This document shows, in pieces, positions 21,456 to 29,177 of a DNA stretch of 33,377 nucleotides. Source of the DNA: Sandaracinaceae bacterium (GTDB taxonomy: Bacteria > Myxococcota_A > Polyangia > Polyangiales > Sandaracinaceae). Positions within the stretch are counted from its first letter, which is position 1, and every line of letters starts with the position of its first letter. The position numbers were made by a program, and so were the translations under genes. The DNA lies in contig JAHBWG010000094.1 of NCBI GenBank assembly GCA_019637095.1, positions 1 to 33,377 on the forward strand, written 5' to 3'. The notes beneath the pieces are model-generated. The model did not search any database. It was not told the origin of the DNA and saw nothing but the letters and a program-made list of their open reading frames with translations.

Positions 21456-22003
21456 TGGCGCATCGAGCCGGCCGCGGCCGTGGTGACGAAGGTGCCGTGG
21501 GGGAAGTGCCGGTAGTGCTCGACGGTGAGCGTCGGCCCGCTCTCCTCGGTGCCCGCGTCCGTGACGCGCCCGTAGACCTTGAGGAGCGAGCCCGTCCAGA
21601 GCCGCTCGGTTCCGTCCACGAGGTCCTCGGGCCGCACGGTCATCAGCACCTGGAAGGGGCCGATGGTGCGCTGCGAGACGGTCACGCGGCACGTGTGGTC
21701 GCGCTCGTCCTGGCAGAGGTGCCGCTCGCGGTAGGTGCGGTACTGCAGCGTCAGGCGCGCCTCGCCGGTGGCCGCGTTCAGCTCGTCGATCGCCGAGACC
21801 GTCCCCCACCACGCGATCAGCGCCTCGGAGTGCCGGTCGGGGAAGCGGCGCACGTCCTGGTAGGACAGCTCCACCGCGCGCTCGAGGAACGGCCCCTCGT
21901 CCCCGTAGGGCTGGTAGGTGCGCGCGTAGCTGTAGCGATTGCCCCCGCAGCCCGCGATCGCGCCGGCGAGCAGGAGGCCGACCAAGAGGGGTGCGCCTCG
22001 CAT
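21452..22003 (-). CDS. Lipoprotein of unknown function
   Basis: This 183-residue lipoprotein has signal MRGAPLLVGLLLAGAIAGC. The mature region contains WWGTVSAIDELN, LTLQYRTYRERHLC and LLKVYGRVTD strands that look like an OB-like or Slp-type small beta-barrel; this resemblance is weak. Two cysteines could form one disulfide. A GTG at 22021 would add six residues; ATG 22003 gives the normal signal. On the minus strand a TACCGT box lies 9 nt before the ATG. It is divergent from gcvPB and first in a two-gene unit with the small Cys-rich lipoprotein. Confidence 0.75.
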   Translation of the reverse strand: MRGAPLLVGLLLAGAIAGCGGNRYSYARTYQPYGDEGPFLERAVELSYQDVRRFPDRHSEALIAWWGTVSAIDELNAATGEARLTLQYRTYRERHLCQDERDHTCRVTVSQRTIGPFQVLMTVRPEDLVDGTERLWTGSLLKVYGRVTDAGTEESGPTLTVEHYRHFPHGTFVTTAAAGSMRQ

Positions 22004-22023
22004 CGAGGGCGAACGGTACACGG

Positions 22024-22052
22024 TTGCGCGCCGAGAGCCACACCCCTAACGT
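22024..22052 (+). promoter_or_regulatory. Candidate gcvPB promoter TTGCGC-17-TAACGT
   Basis: TTGCGC (22024-22029) and TAACGT (22047-22052) are 17 nt apart. They predict a start near 22059, just before AGGAGG (22067-22072). This is one of the few conventional promoter plus Shine-Dalgarno layouts here. Confidence 0.55.
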
Positions 22053-22078
22053 TCGCCCGCCCACCCAGGAGGTCGTGC

Positions 22079-23578
22079 ATGCCCGGTCAGGCCCGTGCGG
22101 GAGTCCACTTCGTCGAGCCGCTCATCTTCGAGCGCGGCGCGCCCGGCCGCTCCGGCGCCTCGGTGCCCCCCCTCGACGTGCCCGCGGCCGACCCGCGCGC
22201 CCTCTTCGGCGACCGCTTCCGCGACGCGCCGGCGGCGCTGCCCGAGGTCAGCGAGCCCGAGGCGTTCCGCCACTACGTGCGGCTGAGCCAGGCGAACTTC
22301 TCGATCGACTCGAACATGTACCCGCTCGGGTCGTGCACGATGAAGTACAACCCGAAGGTCGACGAGCACGTCGCGCGGCTGCCCGGCTTCGGCAAGCTCC
22401 ACCCCTACGCGCCCGAGCGGATGATCCAGGGCGCGCTCGAGCTGATGTACCGCCTCGAGCGCGGGCTCGCGGAGGTCTGCGGGCTCGACCGCGTGACGCT
22501 CCAGCCGGCGGCGGGCGCGCAGGGCGAGCTCACCGGCCTGATGATGATCCGCGCGTGGCATCAGGCGCAGGGGCGCTCGCCCAAGAAGGTGCTCGTGCCG
22601 GAGACCGCGCACGGGACCAACCCCGCGTCGTGCGCCCTCAACGGGCTCGAGGCGGTCGCGTTCCCCGCCGGCGCCGACGGGGTCGTGAGCGCCGACGCGC
22701 TCGCGCCGCTCGTCGACGACGGCGTCGCGGCCATCATGCTGACGAACCCGAACACCGTGGGCCTGTTCGAGCGCGAGCTGCCGCGCATCGCGCAGATGCT
22801 CCACGACAAGGGCGCGCTCGTGTACGGCGACGGCGCGAACCTCAACGCGCTGATGGGCCGGACGAGGCCGGGCGACCTCGGGATCGACGTCATGCAATTC
22901 AACTTGCACAAGACGTTCACGACGCCTCACGGCGGCGGTGGCCCCGGGTGCGGTCCGGTCGGCTACAAGAAGACGCTCGCCCCCTTCGCGCCGACGCCGA
23001 CCGTCGAGCGCCGCGACGACGGCAGCTACCACCTCGACTTCGCGCGGCCCGACAGCGTCGGTCGGCTCCGCTCGTTCTACGGCAACTTCGGGATGATGGT
23101 GCGCGCGTATGCGTACCTGCGCGAGATGGGGGCCCAGGGCCTGCGCGCGGCCACCGACCTCGCCGTGCTCAACGCGAACTACCTCCGCGCCGTCCTGGGC
23201 GAGACCTGGCACGTCCCGTTCGACCAGGTGTGCATGCACGAGGTCATCCTGAGCGACCGGAACCTGAAGGACACCGGCGTCACGACGATGGACGTCGCCA
23301 AGCGCCTCTGTGACTACGGCTTCCACCCGCCGACCGTGTACTTCCCGCTCGTCGTGCGGGGCGCGATGTTGATCGAGCCGACCGAGACCGAGACGAAGGA
23401 GACGCTCGACGAGTTCGCCGCCGCGATGGAGGCGATCCGCCGCGAGGCGCACGAGGAGCCCGAGACGGTGAAGACTGCGCCGCACCTCAGCGCCCTGCGC
23501 CGGCTCGACGAGACGCGCGCGGCGCGCTCCCCCGTCCTGCGCTGGCGGCCCGCGACGGAGCAGAGCCCGGCGCGCTGA
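22079..23578 (+). CDS. gcvPB: Glycine dehydrogenase (decarboxylating) subunit 2
   Basis: This 499-residue protein is the PLP-binding half of the two-subunit glycine cleavage P-protein, which decarboxylates glycine and passes the aminomethyl group to GcvH. Signatures are YPLGSCTMKYNPK near residue 85, LQPAAGAQGELTGL, ETAHGTNPASC and the PLP lysine K278 in NLHKTFTTPHGGGGPG. The length fits GcvPB, not the fused P-protein of about 950 residues. The start has the best Shine-Dalgarno of the window (AGGAGG, 6 nt before ATG). GcvPA, GcvT and GcvH are absent here, so the subunit partner must be elsewhere or just outside. It is divergent from a lipoprotein pair. Confidence 0.95.
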   Translation: MPGQARAGVHFVEPLIFERGAPGRSGASVPPLDVPAADPRALFGDRFRDAPAALPEVSEPEAFRHYVRLSQANFSIDSNMYPLGSCTMKYNPKVDEHVARLPGFGKLHPYAPERMIQGALELMYRLERGLAEVCGLDRVTLQPAAGAQGELTGLMMIRAWHQAQGRSPKKVLVPETAHGTNPASCALNGLEAVAFPAGADGVVSADALAPLVDDGVAAIMLTNPNTVGLFERELPRIAQMLHDKGALVYGDGANLNALMGRTRPGDLGIDVMQFNLHKTFTTPHGGGGPGCGPVGYKKTLAPFAPTPTVERRDDGSYHLDFARPDSVGRLRSFYGNFGMMVRAYAYLREMGAQGLRAATDLAVLNANYLRAVLGETWHVPFDQVCMHEVILSDRNLKDTGVTTMDVAKRLCDYGFHPPTVYFPLVVRGAMLIEPTETETKETLDEFAAAMEAIRREAHEEPETVKTAPHLSALRRLDETRAARSPVLRWRPATEQSPAR

Positions 23579-23605
23579 ATGCCGGTCCCCTCGGCGCGGT
23601 CTACG

Positions 23606-23636
23606 GGGTACTCTTTCGGTCCTCGTCGCCGTACCC
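23606..23636. other. GGGTAC...GTACCC inverted repeat
   Basis: Perfect 6-bp arms flank 19 nt between gcvPB and the secreted-protein gene. It could be a weak terminator for gcvPB or an operator for the next gene; TACTCT and TACCCT inside it are possible -10 boxes. Confidence 0.35.
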
Positions 23637-23652
23637 TGGGAGTCTGTCGCCG

Positions 23653-24210
23653 ATGCATCACCCGCTCCGGACCTCGCTCGCGTCGTTCGCCGCCGGCACG
23701 ATCCTGTTCGTCGCGGCGGTCCCGTCCGCCCAGGTGCCGGGGCCGAGCCCGACCCTCAACGGCACGTGGCGCCTCGACGGCTCCGTCGAGGACGCGCGCA
23801 CCACCGTGCAGGCCGCGGTCAACCCGGCCGTCGCGCCGCTCACCCCGGACGTGCAGCGCATGGCGCGCGCGCGCATCCGCGAGTCGACCGGGATCCCGTC
23901 CCAGATCGTGATCCAGGCGAGCCCCGAGCGCATGCGGCTCGAGATCAGCGGCGAGGACGCGCACGTGTTCGAGGGCGCGCCGGGCGAGTCGCAGAACGTG
24001 TACAGCCGCTCGGGCGTGCGAGCGCAGCTCACGCAGACCTACCGCCCCGACGGCGGGATCGAGCAGCGCTTCCGCACGCTCGACGGGACGCAGTGGAACT
24101 TCTACACGCCGCAGCCCGACGGCCAGCGCCTCTACCTCGACGTCCTGATGCGCAGCCAGCGGCTCGCGCGCGACATCCGCTTCCGGCTCTCCTTCAGCCG
24201 CGCGGGCTGA
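23653..24210 (+). CDS. Secreted protein of unknown function
   Basis: This 185-residue protein has a signal peptide (MHHPLRTSLASFAAGTILFV ... PSAQ). The mature part starts LNGTWRLDGSVEDA, a lipocalin-like or META-like strand opening. It continues with several beta strands (RMRLEISGEDAHVFEG, RFRTLDGTQWNFYTP, RFRLSFSRAG). There are no cysteines. GGGAG at 23638-23642 may be the ribosome site. No family is firmly recognised; a small periplasmic beta-barrel is the best structural guess. Confidence 0.78.
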   Translation: MHHPLRTSLASFAAGTILFVAAVPSAQVPGPSPTLNGTWRLDGSVEDARTTVQAAVNPAVAPLTPDVQRMARARIRESTGIPSQIVIQASPERMRLEISGEDAHVFEGAPGESQNVYSRSGVRAQLTQTYRPDGGIEQRFRTLDGTQWNFYTPQPDGQRLYLDVLMRSQRLARDIRFRLSFSRAG

Positions 24211-24266
24211 GCGCGCGCTCGCGGCCCTTGCGTGCGGCGCGGGGCCGTGCCACCTTCCGCGCCCCC

Positions 24267-24602
24267 ATGACGAACGAAGCGACCACCACCACTCCCGAGG
24301 CCGTGCAGTGCAAGCCGGTCGAGGTGATCGTCGGCGAGAAGGGCGTCGAGCGCGCCATCAAGCACCTCAAGCGCAAGATGGCCTCCGAGGGCATCCTGCG
24401 TGAGCTCAAGCGCCGCCGGCACTACATGAAGCCGTCCGTGCGCCGCCGGAAGAAGGCGTCGGAGGCGGCGCGCCGCCGGCGCAAGCGCGAGAAGCAGCTC
24501 GGCGGCAACGGTGGCCCGCCTCAGGGCGCCGCGAGCGGCGCCCAGGGCGGTGGTGGCCCGATGGGCGGCGGTGGCGGCGGCGGCGGCGGCGGTCGCTTCT
24601 AG
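24267..24602 (+). CDS. rpsU: Ribosomal protein bS21 with extended Gly-rich tail
   Basis: This 111-residue protein contains the bS21 core: VEVIVGEKGVERAIKHLKRK, then LRELKRRRHYMKPSVRRRKK and an Arg/Lys-rich helix. bS21 binds the 30S platform beside the anti-Shine-Dalgarno of 16S rRNA. The usual length is about 60-70 residues. This one has an N-terminal extension of about 15 and a tail of about 33 residues that is mostly glycine, including ten in a row before RF. No Shine-Dalgarno sequence precedes ATG 24267; the upstream bases are C-rich. A strong hairpin follows the gene. The tail could be an RNA-contact or disordered segment; its function is unknown. Confidence 0.92.
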   Translation: MTNEATTTTPEAVQCKPVEVIVGEKGVERAIKHLKRKMASEGILRELKRRRHYMKPSVRRRKKASEAARRRRKREKQLGGNGGPPQGAASGAQGGGGPMGGGGGGGGGGRF

Positions 24603-24622
24603 CCCTCGCGGTCGCGCCCCGT

Positions 24623-24656
24623 GACGACCCTGCCGGCTCGGGCCCGCAGGGTCGTC
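24623..24656. terminator. Hairpin terminator between rpsU and glgC
   Basis: GACGACCCTGC (24623-24633) pairs perfectly over 11 bp with GCAGGGTCGTC (24646-24656) around a 12-nt loop. It lies between convergent genes and would serve both, although no T-run follows. Confidence 0.7.
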
Positions 24657-24680
24657 GTCGTTCCGTCGCGCCGCCCGAGG

Positions 24681-25952
24681 TCAGCTCCGGCGCCGCCCGA
24701 CGGGGATCTCCCAAGGCCGGCGTCGCGTGTAGACGGACAGCCCGTCCGGGACCTCGCTCCCGACGAGATCCCCGCCCTCGACGTCGTGCGCGACCTCGCC
24801 GCCCGGGTGCACCACGAAGCCGGGCGGCACCTCGCTCCCCTTGCCGACGACCGCGAGCTTCTCTCCCGGCCCTCCGACCCGCGCGCCTGCGCCGATCGTG
24901 ACGCGCTTGTCGGTGATCGCGCGCTCGAGGTGGGCGCCGCTCTGGACGACCGTGTCGTTGAGCACCACGGAGTCGCGCACGACCGCGCCCGAGGCCACGC
25001 GCACGCCGGGCCCGAGCACGCTGCGCACGACGGTCGCGCCGCTCTCGATCACGCAGCCGTGCGTCACCAGCGAGCTCTCGAGGTGCGCGGCGCCGATGCG
25101 GGCCGGCGCGCGCCGCTCGCTGCGCGTGTGGATGAGCCAGCCGAGGTCGTTGAGGTCGTACGCCGGCGGATCGCTCAGCAGATCCATGTGCGCCTCCCAG
25201 TACGAGTCGAGCGTGCCGACGTCGCGCCAGTAGCCGCGGTAGGGCCACGTGAACACGCGCTCGCCGCGCGCGATCATCTTCGGCAGGATGTCCTTGCCGA
25301 AGTCCTTGCTCGACTCCGGGTCGAGGTGGTCTTCGAGCAGCACGCGGTCGAGCACCTCGTAGTCGAAGCAGTAGACGCCCATGCTCGCGTCGCCGGGCGG
25401 CGGGTCCTTCGGCTTCTCCACGAACGAGCGCGCCCAGCCGCCGTCGTCGACCGACACGATCCCGAAGCGCGGCGCCTCCTCGCGCGTGACCGGGATCGTC
25501 GCGAGCGTCGCCGCGGCGCCCGCGGCGAGGTGCGCGTTGACCAGCTCGCGGTAGTTCATGCGGTAGATGTGATCGCCGCTCAACAGGATCACGACGTCGG
25601 GCCGGCGGTCCTTCACGAAGAGGAAGTTCTGTTGCACCGCGTCGGCCGTGCCGACGAACCAGTCGGCGAGCTCGCGCGAGCGGTACGGCGTGTAGATCCG
25701 CACGCCGCCGTGCAGCTCGCGATCGAGGTCCCAGGGCCCGCCGGCGCCGATGTGCTCGATCAGCGAGTGCGGCCGGTACTGCGCGAGGATCATCACGTCC
25801 ATGAACCCCGAGTTCACGCAGTTCGACAGGGCGAAGTCGATGATCCGGTACTTGCCCGCGAACGGCACCGCCGGCTTGGTCCGCTTCGCCGTCAAGATCC
25901 CGAGACGGGATCCTTCGCCGCCCGCGAGGATCACCGAGCACACCTTCTTCAT
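24681..25952 (-). CDS. glgC: Glucose-1-phosphate adenylyltransferase
   Basis: This 423-residue enzyme makes ADP-glucose from ATP and glucose-1-phosphate, the committed step of bacterial glycogen synthesis. The N-terminal nucleotidyltransferase has ILAGGEGSRLGILTAKRTKP and FAGKYRIIDFALSNCVNSG, followed by LLSGDHIYRMNY, FVEKPKDPP and WRDVGTLDSYWEA. The C-terminal part is a left-handed beta-helix of hexapeptide repeats ending at about residue 375. The length matches the family. GAGGTGCG-ATG is a good ribosome site. No other glg gene is in the window. Allosteric control cannot be judged from sequence alone. Confidence 0.96.
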   Translation of the reverse strand: MKKVCSVILAGGEGSRLGILTAKRTKPAVPFAGKYRIIDFALSNCVNSGFMDVMILAQYRPHSLIEHIGAGGPWDLDRELHGGVRIYTPYRSRELADWFVGTADAVQQNFLFVKDRRPDVVILLSGDHIYRMNYRELVNAHLAAGAAATLATIPVTREEAPRFGIVSVDDGGWARSFVEKPKDPPPGDASMGVYCFDYEVLDRVLLEDHLDPESSKDFGKDILPKMIARGERVFTWPYRGYWRDVGTLDSYWEAHMDLLSDPPAYDLNDLGWLIHTRSERRAPARIGAAHLESSLVTHGCVIESGATVVRSVLGPGVRVASGAVVRDSVVLNDTVVQSGAHLERAITDKRVTIGAGARVGGPGEKLAVVGKGSEVPPGFVVHPGGEVAHDVEGGDLVGSEVPDGLSVYTRRRPWEIPVGRRRS

Positions 25953-26070
25953 CGCACCTCCGCTCTGCGAGGATCACCCATGGAGCGCACGCGCGCCTAG
26001 TAGAGACCACGCCGCCGAGCGACGCCAACATCCGCGCGTGACCACGGTGTCACCTCCGCCCCTGGCGCAG

Positions 26071-26089
26071 CCTTGACCAAAGCCTTACG
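26071..26089 (+). promoter_or_regulatory. CCTT direct repeat upstream of response regulator
   Basis: CCTTGAC (26071-26077) and CCTTACG (26083-26089) are 12 bp apart, close to one helical turn, as OmpR/PhoB-type regulators often bind. Autoregulation is possible. The match is short. Confidence 0.3.
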
Positions 26090-26110
26090 TCGCGCGCGCG
26101 GTCGGGGGCG

Positions 26111-26116
26111 TACCTT
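26111..26116 (+). promoter_or_regulatory. Candidate -10 (TACCTT) of a leaderless two-component operon
   Basis: TACCTT ends 6 nt before ATG 26123, which has no Shine-Dalgarno sequence. The -35 region is poor, so an activator at the upstream CCTT repeats may help. Confidence 0.5.
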
Positions 26117-26122
26117 GGCCGC

Positions 26123-26863
26123 ATGCGTGTCACCATGGCGAGCGCGATGACCGAGCCCGCCCGCACCCCACGGATCCTGCTGGTCGAGGACGAGGCGGCG
26201 ATCCTCGACGGCCTCGACGCGCTCTTCACGAGCCAGGGCTTCGCGACCGCGCTCGCGCCCGACGGGCTCGCCGCGCTCGACCAGCTCGCCGCGCAGCGCT
26301 TCGACCTCGTGGTGCTCGATCTGATGCTCCCGCGGCTGGACGGCCTCTCCGTCCTGCGCGAGGCGCGGGGGCGCGGCGACCAGACGCCGGTGCTGATCCT
26401 CACTGCGAAGGGCGCGGAGGACGACGTGGTGCGCGGCCTCGAGGCGGGGGCGGACGACTACGTGACCAAACCCTTCGGCCTCAAGGAGCTCGTCGCGCGG
26501 GCGCGGGGCCTCTTGCGCCGCCCGCGCGACGCGTCCGAGCGCCCGCGCCGCTTCGTGGTCGGCCGCGCGCTCCTCGACCTCGACGCGCAGCACGTCCGCG
26601 AGGACGCGGAGGTCAAGCTCACCTCGCGCGAGGCGCTGCTGCTCGGCTACCTCATCGAGCGCCGGCACCGCCCGGTGACGCGCGAGGAGCTGCTCGTCGA
26701 CGTGTGGGGCTACAACGACGGGACCGTCCGCACGCGCACCGTCGACGTACACGTGCAGCAGCTGCGCGCGAAGCTCAAGGCGGTGCCCGGAGGCGAGGAC
26801 TGGCTCGAGACCGTGCGAGGGCGCGGCTACCGCTTCGTGGCGGAGCTCCGCGAGTCGTCTTGA
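26123..26863 (+). CDS. OmpR/PhoB-family response regulator
   Basis: This 246-residue protein has a receiver domain (residues about 17-130) with acidic pair E22/D23, phosphorylation site D66 (LVVLDLMLPRLDG), switch Thr in ILTAKG and conserved Lys in DYVTKPFG. A winged-helix DNA-binding domain follows (residues about 145-242: LTSREALLLGYLIERRHRPV and TRTVDVHVQQLRAKL). The starts at 26135 and 26147 would also leave the receiver whole, but the TAnnnT box fits 26123. It overlaps the histidine kinase start (TTGA), so they are a cognate pair. Confidence 0.95.
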   Translation: MRVTMASAMTEPARTPRILLVEDEAAILDGLDALFTSQGFATALAPDGLAALDQLAAQRFDLVVLDLMLPRLDGLSVLREARGRGDQTPVLILTAKGAEDDVVRGLEAGADDYVTKPFGLKELVARARGLLRRPRDASERPRRFVVGRALLDLDAQHVREDAEVKLTSREALLLGYLIERRHRPVTREELLVDVWGYNDGTVRTRTVDVHVQQLRAKLKAVPGGEDWLETVRGRGYRFVAELRESS

Positions 26864-29151
26864 CGCACCCGCGCCGAGTCCTGGCGCTCGCGGTCGGGCT
26901 CGTGGTCTCGACGCTGCTCTTGGGCGGCGGCTGGCTCGCGAGCACCTGGCGCGAGCGCGCCACGCGGCTGCGCGAGGCGGAGGCGCGGCTCCTGCGCACC
27001 GCGCACGTCGTGCGCGGCGCGGTCGACGAGAGCCTCGAGGAGCTGCGCGCGCGCGAGGACGAGCGCCCCTTCTACCACTACGGCTACTACTACAGCCCGC
27101 CCGACGTGCTCGCGATCAGCGATCCGGTGGCGATCTCGCCGCTCGCGCGCCCGCCGACGGACCCGCGCGTCGTGGGCTACTTCCAGATCGATCCGGGCGG
27201 GGCGATCCGCACGCCGTACACGCCCGACGCGGAGGGGCCGGCGCACCCGCTCTCGACGCGCGTGCGCGGCGCGCTCGAGAGCGAGGCGCTCGCGTCGCTG
27301 CGCGCGCTCGCCTCGCCGCCTCGGGCGCCGGCGGCGCCTTTGGCGCGCGCGGCGCCGCCGATCGAGGTCGAGACGTCGCTCCTGACGCTCAGCATCGGCG
27401 ACGCGCCGGCGCACCGCGGCCCGAGCCCGGCGGCGAGCCCCGAGACGGTGGCGATCGCGCAGGTCGAGCGCTCGGTCGATCTCAACACGTACGGCAACGT
27501 CCAGGCGCAGGACATCCAGCTCGCGCAGCAGGGCGACCCGATGGCGAGCCAGCGCGTGCTCGATCGCGGCCGGCAGGTGCCGAACTACAGCCGCCGCAAC
27601 GTCACGTGGGAGGACGCGCGTCAGAGCCAGCAGCAACCGCAGGCGCCGCCTCGGGCGCCCGCGCAGGCGCGGTCGCAGCCCGCGACGGCTCCGGTCGTCG
27701 CCTCGCCCGTCGCGACCGAGGCGCCGCTCGGCGCCGGCTCGCGCATGCGCCGCCCGAGCGCGGCGCAGGTGCGCGCCGCCCTCGACGCGCACCGCGACGC
27801 CGTCGTGGCGTGCGCCCCGGGGCGCGACGTCGTCGTGCGGCTGCGCGTGCGCGGCGAGGACGGCGCGCCGAGCGGCGTGAACGTGAGCGGCGTCGACGAC
27901 CCGGAGGCGGTGCGCTGCGTGCGCGACGCGCTCGCGGTCGTGCGCCTCCCCCCCTTCGAGGCGCGCGTGCTCGTCGTCGGCTACCTCTACGCGCCCGCCC
28001 GCGCCGCGCCGCCGCCCGAGCTCGCGGACGCGAGCGGCCTCGACAACATGGTCCGCCGCGCGGCCGAGGTGGACTACACCCCGATGACCTACGCCGAGCT
28101 CGGCGACGCGCTGGTCCTGCACCGCCTCGTCACGCACGAGGGCGTCTCGGTGGTGCAAGGTGTCTTGCTGGCACGCGACCGGCTCGCCGGCGAGTGGATC
28201 GCGCGCATCGTCGCGCGCCACGCGGGCGAGACGGAGCCGGCGGTCGTCGAGGCAGGGCAGGGCGAGTGCGCCGTGCGGGAGCCCGCGAGCGCGATCGTCG
28301 GCGGCGTCGAGCTCTGCTTCCCGCCGGCCGCGCTGCGCGCCGCGACCGAGGCGCTCGACCGCGAGCTCGGCTGGCAGCTCGCCGCGCTCCTCGCGCTCTT
28401 GTCGATCGCGCTGCTCGCGGCCGCCGCGATCGTCATCGCCGCGCGGCGCGCGCAGGCGCTCTCGCGCCAGAAGAGCGAGTTCGTCTCCGCGGTGAGCCAC
28501 GAGCTGCGCACGCCGCTCACGACGCTCCGCATGCACGCCGAGATGCTCGACGAGGGGCTCGTGACGGACGCGCGCCGCCCGAAGGTCCACAAGGAGCTCG
28601 TGCGCGAGTCCGTGCGGCTCGCTCGCCTCGTCGACAACGTCCTCACGCTCGCGCGCATCGAGGAGGGCCGGCGCCGCATCGAGGCGGCCGATGGCGATCT
28701 CGCCGCGCACGTCCGCGAGGTCGCCGAGGGCCAGCGCGGCCTCGTCGAGGAGCGCGGCTTCACGCTCGACGTGCGCGCGGGTGCGCCGCTCGAGGCCTGC
28801 TTCGACCGGCAGGCGGTCGAGCAGATCGTCGTCAACCTGCTCGACAACGCGCTCAAGTACGGCGCCGGCGCCGAGCGCGCGATCGAGGTGCGCGTCGAGG
28901 CGCCCTCGACGATCGTGGTGTCCGACCGCGGCCCCGGCGTCCCCGTGTCGGCGCGCGAGCGCGTGTTCGAGCGCTTCTACCGCGTCGAGCGCCCCGAGCA
29001 CGCGCACGCCCCCGGCACCGGCATCGGCCTGTCGCTCGTCGCCGACCTCGCCGTCGCCCACGGCGGACGCGCCAGCGTGCACCCCCGCGAGGGCGGCGGC
29101 CTCGAGGTCCGCGTCGCGCTCGGCGGCGCGCGGCCCGAGGCCCCGGGCTGA
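26860..29151 (+). CDS. Sensor histidine kinase with AgmX/PglI-like domain in the sensor
   Basis: This 763-residue protein has a TTG start that overlaps the regulator stop. Order: TM1 (residues about 7-28); a periplasmic region of about 470 residues with an aromatic patch FYHYGYYY; a Gln/Pro-rich linker (about 255-290); and a segment at 295-380 (VRAALDAHRDAVVACAPG ... VRCVRDALAVVRLPPFEARV) resembling the AgmX/PglI C-terminal domain common in myxobacteria. After TM2 (about 503-528) comes HisKA with H547 (SAVSHELRTPL), N-box N659/N663, G1 at about D689 (DRGPGVP) and GTGIGLS. All kinase motifs are intact. AgmX domains normally occur in motility or TonB-like proteins, so their use as a sensor is unusual. 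The ligand is unknown. Confidence 0.92.
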   Translation: MTHPRRVLALAVGLVVSTLLLGGGWLASTWRERATRLREAEARLLRTAHVVRGAVDESLEELRAREDERPFYHYGYYYSPPDVLAISDPVAISPLARPPTDPRVVGYFQIDPGGAIRTPYTPDAEGPAHPLSTRVRGALESEALASLRALASPPRAPAAPLARAAPPIEVETSLLTLSIGDAPAHRGPSPAASPETVAIAQVERSVDLNTYGNVQAQDIQLAQQGDPMASQRVLDRGRQVPNYSRRNVTWEDARQSQQQPQAPPRAPAQARSQPATAPVVASPVATEAPLGAGSRMRRPSAAQVRAALDAHRDAVVACAPGRDVVVRLRVRGEDGAPSGVNVSGVDDPEAVRCVRDALAVVRLPPFEARVLVVGYLYAPARAAPPPELADASGLDNMVRRAAEVDYTPMTYAELGDALVLHRLVTHEGVSVVQGVLLARDRLAGEWIARIVARHAGETEPAVVEAGQGECAVREPASAIVGGVELCFPPAALRAATEALDRELGWQLAALLALLSIALLAAAAIVIAARRAQALSRQKSEFVSAVSHELRTPLTTLRMHAEMLDEGLVTDARRPKVHKELVRESVRLARLVDNVLTLARIEEGRRRIEAADGDLAAHVREVAEGQRGLVEERGFTLDVRAGAPLEACFDRQAVEQIVVNLLDNALKYGAGAERAIEVRVEAPSTIVVSDRGPGVPVSARERVFERFYRVERPEHAHAPGTGIGLSLVADLAVAHGGRASVHPREGGGLEVRVALGGARPEAPG

Positions 29152-29177
29152 CGCGTCGCTCCAAATCGATCGGTGCT

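Noticed and set aside
24570-24600. GGC-rich simple repeat as a regulatory or slippage tract
   Set aside because: It is in frame and encodes the glycine tail of bS21; kept only as part of that gene.
25953-26122. glgC promoter with TACTAG and TTGGCG boxes
   Set aside because: The spacing is about 20 nt and the match is weak, so it was not listed as a feature.
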